A DNA stretch of 64,000 nt from Photobacterium atrarenae (GCF_024380015.1 NZ_CP101509.1:62001-126000), one strand, 5' to 3'; shown: positions 1-7,489, counted from the first letter of the stretch. The notes: generated from the letters alone by a model not told the origin. Made by a program: numbers and translations.

Positions 1-94
1 GAGAGTTCACCGCCTGGTCCGCGCCCTTTACCTCACCAACGAACTGCTTGGTCTCGGCATCAAACTTAAGCTTGAATGTCAGGTTATTATTCAC
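1..94 (-). CDS. Phage tail tape measure protein, N-terminal fragment
   Basis: The first 31 codons of a minus-strand gene run off the left edge of the window. I place the start at the GTG at 94-92, because a GAGGAA purine tract lies just upstream and the start overlaps the stop of the GT reading frame (87-89) by eight bases. The peptide begins VNNNLTFKLKFDAETKQF and continues GEVKGADQAV. This lysine/phenylalanine-rich opening followed by a coiled-coil-prone segment is common in siphovirus tape measure proteins. In long-tailed phages the tape measure gene follows the G/GT chaperone pair, and that is its position here. The tape measure sets tail length and is threaded through the tube. Only about 30 residues are visible, so the call rests mainly on position. 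Confidence 0.6.
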   Translation of the reverse strand, partial: MNNNLTFKLKFDAETKQFVGEVKGADQAVNS

Positions 95-434
95 GGCGGT
101 TCAGTTCCTCGGTCATCTCGTTGGCGATCAGTTTGAGCTTGTGGTAATCCTCCGGGTCGACTTCCCTGCCTGACAGGTCGACATCTGCTTTTACCTGGCA
201 GGCATCCATGCCGAGACAGACCGGGCCGTTCCATTGCAGAAATGCCGGGATGCTCAGCCACCAGGTCAACACGGTTTGATGCTCTTCCCAGACCTCAATG
301 ACCTCCGGCTCGGCTTCGCTTTCGGGCTCAAGCGCAACACCCCAGCACGCCAGCTCTTCCTGCCAGGCTTGCTCATCTTGCGCAGTGTCCGGGCGACGGC
401 GGATCGCCGCCCGCACCGCGTCTAGGAGTTTTTT
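87..434 (-). CDS. Tail assembly chaperone GT extension, made by -1 frameshift
   Basis: This reading frame (residues LLDAVRAAI to NRRE) has no convincing start or ribosome binding site of its own. Its upstream in-frame codons overlap the 3' end of the chaperone gene at 422-754. A slippery heptamer A AAA AAC at 434-428, in the correct phase, would shift ribosomes from the upstream gene into this frame two codons before its TAG stop. The product would be an approximately 225-residue G-T fusion. In lambda and many siphoviruses the T domain of the fusion recruits tail tube subunits to the tape measure while both G and GT coat it. The acidic central stretch (EPESEAEPEVIEVWEEH) followed by a tryptophan-rich segment fits the T-domain family found in transposable siphoviruses (DUF1799-like, from memory). 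Confidence 0.7.
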   Translation of the reverse strand, partial: KKLLDAVRAAIRRRPDTAQDEQAWQEELACWGVALEPESEAEPEVIEVWEEHQTVLTWWLSIPAFLQWNGPVCLGMDACQVKADVDLSGREVDPEDYHKLKLIANEMTEELNRRE

Positions 435-754
435 GTGCTGGCGACTCCGCTCATCGCCTTCATGTAGCCCTGCAGCGCGCCTGCCGTGAAACTCTGGTTG
501 CGGCACACAGCGGCCAAGTTTTGGGGATTGAAAGGCAAGGGTTGCCCCTCGGCGTCAAAGATACCGCTCCAGCCCCGCACCACTTCGGCAAAGAGCTTGT
601 CATCACCTTGAGCACTGAACGTGCGAAAATCCGGTGCATCGAGTAATTTGAAATCCAGGGATACATCGTAGGTTTCGACCTTGCCACCATCCTTTGCGAC
701 CGAGATTTGGATCGGCCAGTCACGCACAATGCGCTCACTCACTAACTGAAACAT
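422..754 (-). CDS. Phage tail assembly chaperone (G-type)
   Basis: This 110-residue protein lies between the tail tube gene and the tape measure, the normal place for a siphovirus tail chaperone. The N-terminus (VSERIVRDWPIQISV) is the beta-rich opening typical of these proteins. The C-terminal segment (FNPQNLAAVCRNQSFTAGAL) is helical and resembles the chaperone families that regulate tube loading onto the tape measure. The gene ends in a run of A bases that forms a -1 frameshift site. Termination gives the short form, and slippage joins it to the next frame. The chaperones are needed for assembly but are expected to be absent from the mature virion. The family assignment is by context and general character. 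Confidence 0.7.
   Translation of the reverse strand: MFQLVSERIVRDWPIQISVAKDGGKVETYDVSLDFKLLDAPDFRTFSAQGDDKLFAEVVRGWSGIFDAEGQPLPFNPQNLAAVCRNQSFTAGALQGYMKAMSGVASTKNS
428..434 (-). promoter_or_regulatory. Programmed -1 ribosomal frameshift heptamer A AAA AAC
   Basis: On the minus strand the sequence reads ACA AAA AAC TCC TAG in the chaperone frame. A AAA AAC is one of the most efficient bacterial -1 slippery heptamers and is in the correct phase. After slipping, the next codons are CTC CTA GAC GCG, which open directly into the downstream frame. The zero-frame stop lies two codons after the heptamer. Confidence 0.85.
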
Positions 755-781
755 TTGCTTTCCTTCTGTTTAAACGCCGGG

Positions 782-808
782 AATTACTGTTTAAATCCCG
801 TTTAACGG
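782..808 (+). repeat. Phage intergenic direct repeat, copy A
   Basis: The 27 bases in the gap between the tube and chaperone genes read AATTACTGTTTAAATCCC followed by GTTTAACGG. A near-identical copy lies at 6737-6762. The right half (CCCGTTTAACGGG) is a quasi-palindrome. Only two copies of the whole unit were found. A regulatory or recombination role is a guess. Confidence 0.6.
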
Positions 809-1719
809 GTAAAGAATCGGTCGCTGTCGGCGATCACCGTCAGCGGAATACTGTAGGTCTGGGTGCCTTCCTGGTCGCCATAACTCGCCCGGCCAAACTG
901 CACCCGCGGGCTCTGCCAGCCCACCTGGTTGCCCACCGGGCCATTGCTGAACACCAGCTCATGCTCATCACCGGCCTCGGCCAGGGCAAACACATCCAAC
1001 TCGGACAGCTTCGGTGCCTCAATCACCATGGTGGCCGTCGGCTGGTAATCGGTGATCATCACCTCTTCATGGCCGACATACTCCTGGTATGGCACCTGGT
1101 TGGCCTGGTCGTATTCCAGGGAGATTAGCTTGGCGGCAACGCCATCGATGGTGAAGCTGGAGTTCTGAACCCCGATTTTCAGCGGGGTGACCCAGGCGCT
1201 GAAATCCGGTGTCGGGTGGGCGACTTCAGTCACCGGCACAAACAGGCCGGTAAACGCAAACTTGATCCCGCCGAAGCCTTTGGCCTTGGCGGAAAACGAC
1301 AGGCTGCCACGGGAGCCGACCATCTGGTGCAGCGCCCCGGACTGATAGAAATAGAGCGTCAGGCTGCCCGTTGCATCTTCATCAATGCTGTACCAGGTCT
1401 CCGCCGGGCTGGCGCTCTCTTCCACCTTCCGCAAGCAGGCTTTCATCAACGGCCCCCAGGCCGCTGACTTCACCGGGTCGGTCGATGCTGCCAGGTCCAC
1501 GGTAAATTCCGCCGTGACATAGGTTTCAGTCATGATCTGCGGCGATTGCCCCATGGCTCCGTTGTCATACTCCAAGCTCTGGGATTCGCCGGCTAACGGC
1601 GTCAGCGAAAATTCACGCCCCAAAACAAACTGCATGGTGGCTCCGCCGGCGACGGCATCCAGACCGTAGACACTCTCCAAGGCAAAGCCGATCACCTTTT
1701 TCTTTTCTTTACGCGCCAT
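802..1719 (-). CDS. Phage tail tube (major tail) protein
   Basis: A 305-residue structural protein. The lysine-rich start (MARKEKKKVIGFALESVYG) and beta-rich body, with motifs such as TAEFTVDLAAS and KIGVQNSSFTIDG, are typical of non-contractile tail tube proteins of long-tailed phages. It lies between the tail terminator (1709-2146, overlapping by 11 bases) and the tail chaperones, which fits the order terminator, tube, chaperone, tape measure. No sheath gene (Mu gpL type) is present, so this is the only major tail protein in view. That argues for a siphovirus tail rather than the Mu contractile tail. The exact Pfam family is not certain. Confidence 0.75.
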   Translation of the reverse strand: MARKEKKKVIGFALESVYGLDAVAGGATMQFVLGREFSLTPLAGESQSLEYDNGAMGQSPQIMTETYVTAEFTVDLAASTDPVKSAAWGPLMKACLRKVEESASPAETWYSIDEDATGSLTLYFYQSGALHQMVGSRGSLSFSAKAKGFGGIKFAFTGLFVPVTEVAHPTPDFSAWVTPLKIGVQNSSFTIDGVAAKLISLEYDQANQVPYQEYVGHEEVMITDYQPTATMVIEAPKLSELDVFALAEAGDEHELVFSNGPVGNQVGWQSPRVQFGRASYGDQEGTQTYSIPLTVIADSDRFFTR

Positions 1720-2146
1720 AGTTGTTCTGGTCCTCTGTATATTCGGTCACAAAATTGTCCAGCCAGCTGGTCCGGTTGCTCTGGATTGCCAGTATCCGGC
1801 CACCACCGAGCCAGTAAGGCTCAAACTCTGCCGCGCCCGACCAGCCGAACAGGCGTTTTCGGAGCGCTTTGCGCAGGGGCTGCAAGTCCGCCACCTTACC
1901 GTTGACGGCAGAAGCCACAATCACCACGCCGACCGTTGCCGTGACACTCTGGAGATACGGCCCGGAGCTACGGACATCCTGGCCTGGTGTTTCACCGGCC
2001 AGGAACACATACAGCGCCGGGTTACGGCTGCTGCTTTTGCTGTCCAGTTGGCTCAAATCACCGATTTCCCCCACATCCCGCCAGGGCGGCTTGCCCTCGG
2101 TGGTATCTTTCAGCCGGTCGATGGTGAGTTGGATCAGATCGGCCAT
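1709..2146 (-). CDS. Tail terminator / gp37-like protein (DUF1834 type)
   Basis: A 145-residue protein in the position of Mu gp37, after the gp36-like connector gene (stop and start overlap at 2146). It contains an SRNPALYVFLAGETPG segment and a long hydrophobic beta strand (VTATVGVVIVASAV), as seen in phage tail terminator and tail completion proteins that cap the tube at the head-proximal end. Residues KALRKRLFGW and YWLGGGRIL are the kind of conserved C-terminal features found in DUF1834-like proteins. Function is inferred from gene order plus this pattern. It could also be described as a minor tail protein. Confidence 0.65.
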   Translation of the reverse strand: MADLIQLTIDRLKDTTEGKPPWRDVGEIGDLSQLDSKSSSRNPALYVFLAGETPGQDVRSSGPYLQSVTATVGVVIVASAVNGKVADLQPLRKALRKRLFGWSGAAEFEPYWLGGGRILAIQSNRTSWLDNFVTEYTEDQNNYGA

Positions 2147-2574
2147 CAGATAAACCCTTTTGCGTTCCGGCGGCCAAACACGCTGCCCGCACTGGTAATC
2201 GTCGCGGTGTGGTTTGATTCCGGACGATGGTGGTTGCGGTCCGTGCCCAACTGGAGCACACCGCGCCCTACCTTCTCCAGGTAGCCAATCGCCTCGGCGT
2301 AGCGTTTGGCAGCCTGGTGGTCTTCACCCAGTTGGTCGTCGTACAGGTAATAGCGGGAGAGATCACAGGCCACGCGCACCAGCACCTCCGGCATCACAGC
2401 CAGCGGCAGGTCGTAGCGCCCGCCCAGGTAGCCGTCTATCGTGGCACACGCATCCTTGATGGCCTGCTCCAGCACACTATCGACAATGCCACCGGCCTCA
2501 CCGTCACGGTCCGTCAGTTGGGCCAACTCTTCCTGGCCAAACCGGGCAATGATGTCTTCACGGGTACAGTACAT
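2146..2574 (-). CDS. Head completion / connector protein, Mu gp36-like (DUF1320)
   Basis: A 142-residue protein opening MYCTREDIIARFGQEEL and followed by QAIKDACATIDGYLGGRYDLPL. This is the signature of the DUF1320 (Mu gp36) family. Members are all-helical adaptor proteins that bind below the portal and connect capsid to tail, like gp6 of HK97. The internal ACDLSRYYLYD segment is also typical. It is followed without a gap by the tail terminator gene and preceded by the FluMu-type protein, reproducing the Mu-like order T, gp35, gp36, gp37. Confidence in the family is high. The connector role is established for homologues, not shown here. Confidence 0.85.
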   Translation of the reverse strand: MYCTREDIIARFGQEELAQLTDRDGEAGGIVDSVLEQAIKDACATIDGYLGGRYDLPLAVMPEVLVRVACDLSRYYLYDDQLGEDHQAAKRYAEAIGYLEKVGRGVLQLGTDRNHHRPESNHTATITSAGSVFGRRNAKGFI

Positions 2575-2585
2575 GGGCCTGCTCC

Positions 2586-3017
2586 TTATTCAGCTTGCTC
2601 GGCTTTTTCCGCTTCCATACGCTGGAAATCTTCCCAGGCATCGTCACGCTCGCTGGCAGTCACAGACCGGCCAACCAGCTTTTCCAATGCATCGACCTGC
2701 GGCTTGTTCGCGGTGGTGAAATGGTCCGGGTTGTCCGGCTCCAGCTTGCCAATTGCTGCAATCAGACCGTCAGATACAGGCTCTTGAACCACAGCCCCTG
2801 ACGCACCGTCTGCCGGATCTGCTTGGGTAACCGCACCGTCCGTGCCCAATACCGCCAGGCGCGGATCGGCTTGCAGCATGGCCAGCTGCGAGCAGGTGAT
2901 GCTGTTTTCGGGAATGATATTTTCACCTGGTTTGAAGGCCATACCGGCTCGGCGGTAGCCGTCATGGGCCAGGCTTTGAACAACCAACTTACTTTGAATA
3001 ACAGTCTCTTCAGCCAT
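2586..3017 (-). CDS. HI1506 / FluMu N-domain protein (Mu gp35-like)
   Basis: A 143-residue acidic protein between the major head gene T and the gp36 connector gene. The N-terminal half (residues 8-55, with YRRAGMAFKPGENIIP and SQLAMLQADPRLAV) matches the FluMu N-terminal domain found in HI1506-like prophage proteins. This is a short fold thought to bind the head or head-tail joint. The middle is alanine- and acid-rich, and the C-terminal segment DDAWEDFQRMEAEKAEQAE is helical. Its position matches Mu gp35. The precise function in the virion is unknown. Confidence 0.75.
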   Translation of the reverse strand: MAEETVIQSKLVVQSLAHDGYRRAGMAFKPGENIIPENSITCSQLAMLQADPRLAVLGTDGAVTQADPADGASGAVVQEPVSDGLIAAIGKLEPDNPDHFTTANKPQVDALEKLVGRSVTASERDDAWEDFQRMEAEKAEQAE

Positions 3018-3090
3018 GACATTGCGCTCTCCATATCACGTTTAAGCAGGGGTTAAACGGCACCGCAACGGGTGCCTGATTCGCATCGAG

Positions 3091-3990
3091 TTACGGCAAC
3101 CAAGGCACCACAACCAGCTCAACTGCCTTGTAGTTGGTGTTGGATTCACCCTGAGCTTTGTTTTCAGCTTCCAGCACCTTCTTCGCCGCACTGCGGTTTG
3201 ACGGACCGCACACCAGCACACTCGGGCTAATCCCCAGTGGTCGCCCTTCGTCGGACTTCAGCGACATCATGGCCGCAATGGCAGCATCGAAGTTGGTATC
3301 ATTCAGCGTGGCTTTCGAGGCAAAGGCTTGCTGCCAGAAAGCTACGCCCCACTCACCCCGGCCATCCACGCCATACAGATACTCATCAGCCATAAACACA
3401 TGGTCCGACTGACCGGCATCGGTCTTGGCTTTGATGTTGTAGTCTTTGCGCTTCTGGTAGATAAACGGCTTGAGCGGGCGGCGCGTATCGAACAGGAACC
3501 ACGCCGGGCTGCTGCCCGCCTGCATATTCGAGACAGAGCCATCATCCCCGGTCTCCGGGTCCCTGACCGGGTGGTCGGTATCGAAGAAATACTGGCCGTC
3601 ATAACACTTAGTGGAGAACCCGGCGGCCATCAGGGCGAACAACATCTCATCAGGATGCGTGGCACTGGCATACCCCATCTCCTGATACAGCGGCATGTAG
3701 ACGCCGTATTCATCATCTTCGATGGCTTCAGCGGGGATCCCGACCGTGCTTTCAAACTTGCGGTTTTTCAGCGTGTAGTCGTGGGTCGATAGTTTCTTGA
3801 CCTGGCGATCACCAATCCACTCACGCAGCTTGGGAAATTGACCCAACCAGGTATACGAGGTTTTCGAGGTTGTCGACGGCACCAGGGTGGCGAATTTTGA
3901 CCACAGCGGTGTATAGGTCCCGCGTCCGTCGTTGAACGATGTTTTTACCGCCGTATACAGCGCGCTGAGGTTTTGCTGATTAATATCCAT
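3091..3990 (-). CDS. T: Major head (capsid) protein, Mu gpT family
   Basis: A 299-residue protein starting MDINQQNLSALYTAVKTSF. It contains the diagnostic Mu gpT segments TYTWLGQFPKLREWIGDR, YGVYMPLYQEMGYA and YDGQYFFDTDHPV. This is the HK97-fold major capsid protein of Mu-like phages, which forms the icosahedral shell after cleavage of the scaffold by protease I. Length matches the family (about 305 residues). It follows the decoration-like gene by six bases, in the usual order protease/scaffold, decoration, major head. A 73-base gap with GTTTAA-type half sites separates it from the gp35-like gene. Confidence 0.95.
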   Translation of the reverse strand: MDINQQNLSALYTAVKTSFNDGRGTYTPLWSKFATLVPSTTSKTSYTWLGQFPKLREWIGDRQVKKLSTHDYTLKNRKFESTVGIPAEAIEDDEYGVYMPLYQEMGYASATHPDEMLFALMAAGFSTKCYDGQYFFDTDHPVRDPETGDDGSVSNMQAGSSPAWFLFDTRRPLKPFIYQKRKDYNIKAKTDAGQSDHVFMADEYLYGVDGRGEWGVAFWQQAFASKATLNDTNFDAAIAAMMSLKSDEGRPLGISPSVLVCGPSNRSAAKKVLEAENKAQGESNTNYKAVELVVVPWLP

Positions 3991-3996
3991 TGGTTG

Positions 3997-4383
3997 TTAC
4001 ACTCCCAGTTTGACCCACACACCATCATCATCGACCTGGGTAATGATCCCGGCAGTTGGTCGCGTGTTGGTGGCATGGTCGATTGATGCGGTGTCGTAAT
4101 CGACGAAATACGCCTGGCTGCCGACGTGGCTCTGATCAACGTCTCCGCTGTTGCGAAGCTTGAACTCGCAGACATCGACTTCGATGCGCTGCTCGCCATC
4201 AGCGAGCTGGCTGTTATCCACGCCCATTGTCGAGACCCCGGCGCAGATATCCGTGGCAGACGCGGCAGCAAACGGAACAGCCAGACCGGCGGCCAGCATC
4301 ACCACCACGTTGCCTGCAATGTACTGGTTCCCTTTCACCGGATACGCCCGCTTATTTCCGGCTCGTTTAGCAACAATTCCCAT
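3997..4383 (-). CDS. Capsid decoration / stabilising protein (DUF2190-like)
   Basis: A 128-residue protein between the protease/scaffold gene (two-base gap) and the major head gene. It is beta-rich and glycine- and valine-rich (GNVVVMLAAGLAVPFAAASATDICAG). The ending, GIITQVDDDGVWVKLGV, is typical of small head decoration proteins of the DUF2190 type. In many phages a protein of this size at this position trims the capsid surface or stabilises the expanded shell. The call depends on position and composition, since no catalytic motif is expected. Confidence 0.6.
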   Translation of the reverse strand: MGIVAKRAGNKRAYPVKGNQYIAGNVVVMLAAGLAVPFAAASATDICAGVSTMGVDNSQLADGEQRIEVDVCEFKLRNSGDVDQSHVGSQAYFVDYDTASIDHATNTRPTAGIITQVDDDGVWVKLGV

Positions 4384-4385
4384 CG

Positions 4386-5549
4386 TTAAATTTCCTTCTT
4401 CGCCGCCAGAAAGGAGGTCTTATCGAGGCCGCAGGCTTTCAGCACCGCCAGCTCCTCGGTCGTCAGCGCCTTTTCCTGGTCACTCTTGTTTGGGGTTTGG
4501 GTGGTGGTCGTTTGCTGCGCCGACAGCGCCGCAATCGCCGGACGCTTTTCGAGCATGGCCGACAGGGCGGCTACACCCTGCTGCTGGCCGAACTGGGTCA
4601 GGTACTCGACTTCGGCTTCAACCACCTGGCCTTTTTCTCTGGCTCCCTTAATCAGGCTGTCGATACTGGTGGTATCCGAACCCGCCTTCAGCACAGCCAG
4701 CTCAGTCACCAGGCCGTGATAGGTTTCCACCGGCACAAACTTGGTCAGGTCTGTACCCTGGCCCTTCTCTGCCGTCAGCGTGGCGACCTGGGTTTCCAGT
4801 TCGCCGCTTTTATCCGCCTTGGTCTGCAGGGCATCGAGGGCTGTCAGGGCTGCCTGCCCCTGGGCCTCTGTCAGCTCGGCACCGTCGGCCAGTTCAATGC
4901 CCAGCTTGCCGAGCATTTGCTTGAGTAACTCGTTCACAAAACGATCCTCCGTTTGTCCATAGAGATTGATTTCTGCGTTTGGGGTGTTCAATCGAAGCGA
5001 GAAGTCAGCCGACTTTTCTGCATACAGGGCTGCCACCGACTCCATACCGACTACGCCGGGATCGTTGGTGATGGCAGCCATGCGCAGCAGCAGCGGGCGA
5101 CCTTGTTTGTCGTAGGGGAAAACAGCCGACAGGAATGCATATTCGCCGTTGTCGATATGCTCCTGGGCAACCTTGGTCCAGTCCGGCTTGATATAAAGCC
5201 CCTGGCCATCGCGCCATTCAATGTCGGTTTCACTCGTCAGCCAGCCCGCAGCCGGGGCCGGTTTGCCGTTCTCAGCGGCGTGCAGTGTCTGATGCTCGTA
5301 GTCGATCAGCACTTTCGGGGCCGCGGCCTTGGTCGCCGCAATCATCTGTGCCGCCGTTTCAGCAGTCAGGTGCCAGTAGCCATCCTTGGTATCATGAGGG
5401 CGACCGTCACGAGCTTTGAACTTACCCGCCGGTAACAGCTGGACCCAACCGTCATCCTGCGTCAGGTCAGCGGACAGGACAGCAATATTTCCGGCTAGGT
5501 TGGCAGTTAAGACCGCCTGGGCGATTTGAGTGGGTTTGAATGTTTTCAT
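4386..5549 (-). CDS. I: Head maturation protease and scaffold, Mu gpI family
   Basis: A 387-residue protein. The N-terminal protease domain (about 1-190) carries the family segments KVLIDYEHQTLH (DYEH at 83-86), EYAFLSAVFPYD (S141) and ITNDPGVVGMESVAAL. The C-terminal half (about 200-330) is helical and acidic, as expected for a scaffold (ELTEAQGQAALTALDALQTKAD). In Mu, gene I encodes a protease that contains the scaffold protein Z as an in-frame internal product. M212 (MLGKLGIELADG) is a possible internal start, but this is inference. Its own ATG lies inside a 10-bp perfect hairpin (5547-5569), and no clear Shine-Dalgarno sequence is visible, so translation may be coupled or structure-controlled. 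An AT-rich moron gene lies upstream. Confidence 0.9.
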   Translation of the reverse strand: MKTFKPTQIAQAVLTANLAGNIAVLSADLTQDDGWVQLLPAGKFKARDGRPHDTKDGYWHLTAETAAQMIAATKAAAPKVLIDYEHQTLHAAENGKPAPAAGWLTSETDIEWRDGQGLYIKPDWTKVAQEHIDNGEYAFLSAVFPYDKQGRPLLLRMAAITNDPGVVGMESVAALYAEKSADFSLRLNTPNAEINLYGQTEDRFVNELLKQMLGKLGIELADGAELTEAQGQAALTALDALQTKADKSGELETQVATLTAEKGQGTDLTKFVPVETYHGLVTELAVLKAGSDTTSIDSLIKGAREKGQVVEAEVEYLTQFGQQQGVAALSAMLEKRPAIAALSAQQTTTTQTPNKSDQEKALTTEELAVLKACGLDKTSFLAAKKEI

Positions 5550-5569
5550 AGCGCCATGATGGCGCTATG
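5547..5569 (-). promoter_or_regulatory. Perfect hairpin overlapping the gpI start codon
   Basis: CATAGCGCCA, a 3-base loop and TGGCGCTATG form a 10-bp perfect stem. The protease/scaffold start codon (5549-5547) is the outermost part of the stem. A structure here would block initiation on a free transcript. It has no U-tract on the minus strand, so it is not a normal terminator. Confidence 0.6.
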
Positions 5570-5609
5570 AAGGAGTTAGGTGGGGAGGAAGGGGTTCGGG
5601 AAAACTAAA

Positions 5610-6632
5610 CTAAGTTTCGCTGTCTTCAACTGTCGGGACCTCTGCATAAATCACTTTTGCATGCTTAATATCACCATTTAGTTCACGAGCATTGACCTGC
5701 AATCGAATAGCTTGACGCCCCCACTCTCCTTGCTGTAATGCAACAATAAACTTCCTATCCATGGTTGTATCTTGAACTTCAGCAATGAAAATGTCACCAG
5801 AATCAAGGCTACGCAACTTCACCTTAAAGGCATCAGGATTTGAAGAATCAACATTAAGGATTCGATATAAACCATCCAAGCGAATCTCTTCTGATTTACT
5901 ACGAGCGTTCTTCATAAGTTCAGTTGCAACTTCACCTTCCAGCTCAACTCCTTGAATCTGAACGGTCTCAGCATCACCCGAACGTTTAAACAACTCAGTC
6001 TTCGCATTATTACTAAACTGCGCAATGGTCTGAAGCCTTGGTTGACTTGCCACAACATCAGCCATAATTTGAGCTCGTTTAGTTTCTTGCTCTTGAGCGA
6101 ACTTCAGGTGCTCAATAAGAGCCTTTTGCTCTTCACTCTTAACTTCCTGCGTTCTTACCTGGGCTCTGTGATCTAGATAATTCTTGTACCCAGAGTCAGC
6201 AAAAAACAATGTCGCGAAACCAAGAGTGATTAGCAGTATCGTTTTACTGTCCATCTTACCAACCAACTCCTTTCCTAAATTTTCCAGCACAGCTTCAAAG
6301 TCAATGTTAAAAATTGAGCTCCCTGGCTCAACCTTTACTCTGATGGTCAGCATATCCCGCTCCCGCTGACTTAACTTATTCGCCTTGGGAGAATTGTAGC
6401 GAGCCATTGCATAGCTACGGTATATTGCAGTTTGTAATTCGAGAAACCCTTTCATCAAAGAAGGCGTAATTGTCGAATCGTACTCATCACCAGTTAAGCG
6501 CATCTGAAAAACTGGCCAACCGCTGAACTGCAGTGACAATTCATCTCCTGACAAAACATCCTTATTCAGCTGCTCCAGCAATTCGTAAACCTGGTCTTCT
6601 GATTGAATTACAACTTGCGTGTTTTTCGGCAT
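5610..6632 (-). CDS. Unknown membrane-anchored moron protein
   Basis: A 340-residue protein I do not recognise, inserted between the morphogenesis gene G and protease I where Mu has no such gene. Base composition is visibly more AT-rich than its phage neighbours, suggesting late acquisition. Three parts can be seen. Residues 1-125 are a soluble domain (QFSGWPVFQMRL near 35-46; LTIRVKVEPGSSIFNIDFEAVLENLG near 95-119). Residues 131-147 are a single hydrophobic helix (TILLITLGFATLFFA). Then comes a charged helical stretch (150-190) and a beta-rich C-terminal domain (ETVQIQGVELEGEVATEL to DTTMDRKFIVALQQGEWG). The arrangement suggests an inner-membrane protein with domains on either side or a signalling-type dimer. 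A lysogenic conversion or superinfection-exclusion role is possible but unproven. Confidence 0.6.
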   Translation of the reverse strand: MPKNTQVVIQSEDQVYELLEQLNKDVLSGDELSLQFSGWPVFQMRLTGDEYDSTITPSLMKGFLELQTAIYRSYAMARYNSPKANKLSQRERDMLTIRVKVEPGSSIFNIDFEAVLENLGKELVGKMDSKTILLITLGFATLFFADSGYKNYLDHRAQVRTQEVKSEEQKALIEHLKFAQEQETKRAQIMADVVASQPRLQTIAQFSNNAKTELFKRSGDAETVQIQGVELEGEVATELMKNARSKSEEIRLDGLYRILNVDSSNPDAFKVKLRSLDSGDIFIAEVQDTTMDRKFIVALQQGEWGRQAIRLQVNARELNGDIKHAKVIYAEVPTVEDSET

Positions 6633-6736
6633 CCCTTTGCTCTCAAAGACAAAATTTTGTAGATAGTATGCATATCAACAGGACCATTCAAATCTACAAC
6701 TCGATTTTCTATCAGAACCTTGCTCTAAGACAAGAT

Positions 6737-6762
6737 AATTAGTGTTTAAATCCGTTTAACGG
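6737..6762 (+). repeat. Phage intergenic direct repeat, copy B
   Basis: Twenty-six bases reading AATTAGTGTTTAAATCC then GTTTAACGG. They match copy A at 782-808 except for one substitution and one missing C. It sits in the gap between the moron gene and morphogenesis gene G, near the boundary between AT-rich and GC-richer DNA. A further GTTTAAC half-site follows at 6764-6770. Confidence 0.6.
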
Positions 6763-6835
6763 TGTTTAACTACTTCGCAGGAGTGCCGTTGTACCCCGTA
6801 AAGCGTTATCCGCTCAAAATGGATTTGAGAGCGCC

Positions 6836-7294
6836 CTAGTTCCCCATCAGAAAGTCACCGAGGATGTCGTAAATCTCCTCGATGTCATCCTGGGAAACGC
6901 CCAACCAGGGACGGGCAGGAATGGCTGCGTTTTGCGGGCGCATTTCGGGGGAGCCGCCGAAGTGATGAATTGCACCGTACTCATAGTTGGTGCCGAACTC
7001 GAATGACTGCGGTGTCGCCTGGTAGTTCAGCTCGCGATTCAAGTGCTGGTTCAGCACCAGGATCAAGTCCTGGTGCTTTTTCTTGCGGACTTTGTAGTTT
7101 TCGCTCAGTGGCTGCCACGGCTCACCGTCGGGTGACACCTGACGTGACCAGCGCTCATCATGGCTAATGAGGAGCATCTCACCAATATCCTGAAAGGCGG
7201 GTTGCAAATTGGCCCCAGCCTGCAGCAGTTGATTTATCCGCTCCTGGATGAGGTCCTGCCCCTCCAGGGTGATGGTATAGCGAGAGCCAGCCAC
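6836..7294 (-). CDS. G: Phage virion morphogenesis protein (Mu gpG / tail completion)
   Basis: A 152-residue protein of the phage virion morphogenesis family (Mu gpG, P2 gpS). Visible signatures are SHDERWSRQVSPDGEPWQPLSENYKVRKKK in the centre (residues 49-78) and YEYGAIHHFGG with RPWLGVSQDDIEEI at the C-terminus, which are the conserved blocks of the family. Homologues act in tail completion or head-tail joining. The start overlaps the stop of the small gene upstream (7294), so the two are translationally coupled. It is the last Mu-like head gene before the AT-rich insertion. Confidence 0.9.
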   Translation of the reverse strand: MAGSRYTITLEGQDLIQERINQLLQAGANLQPAFQDIGEMLLISHDERWSRQVSPDGEPWQPLSENYKVRKKKHQDLILVLNQHLNRELNYQATPQSFEFGTNYEYGAIHHFGGSPEMRPQNAAIPARPWLGVSQDDIEEIYDILGDFLMGN

Positions 7295-7485
7295 TACAGC
7301 AGCCCCTCTTCACGGGCCTGGTTCAGCAATTCATCTTCGGCATCGGCCATCACCGCCTCCCACAGCTCACCAATCCGATCCGCTTCTTCTCCCCGCGCCT
7401 GCTTCTCCAACTGGTCGAGCTGGCGCAAGACTTCAATCGTTAACGGCTGTTTAAACAGGGCTTGCGCTTCCTTCAATCGTTCCAT
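7294..7485 (-). CDS. Small phage protein of unknown function
   Basis: A 63-residue helical, charged protein (MERLKEAQALFKQPLTIEV and EEADRIGELWEAVMADAEDE). I chose the ATG at 7485 because AGGAA lies about 10 bases upstream and it starts just after the preceding stop (7490). The longer open frame would overlap the upstream gene. The gene ends overlapping the start of G. It probably takes part in head morphogenesis or is a regulator of it, but there is no recognisable motif. Confidence 0.6.
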   Translation of the reverse strand: MERLKEAQALFKQPLTIEVLRQLDQLEKQARGEEADRIGELWEAVMADAEDELLNQAREEGLL

Positions 7486-7489
7486 CTTG

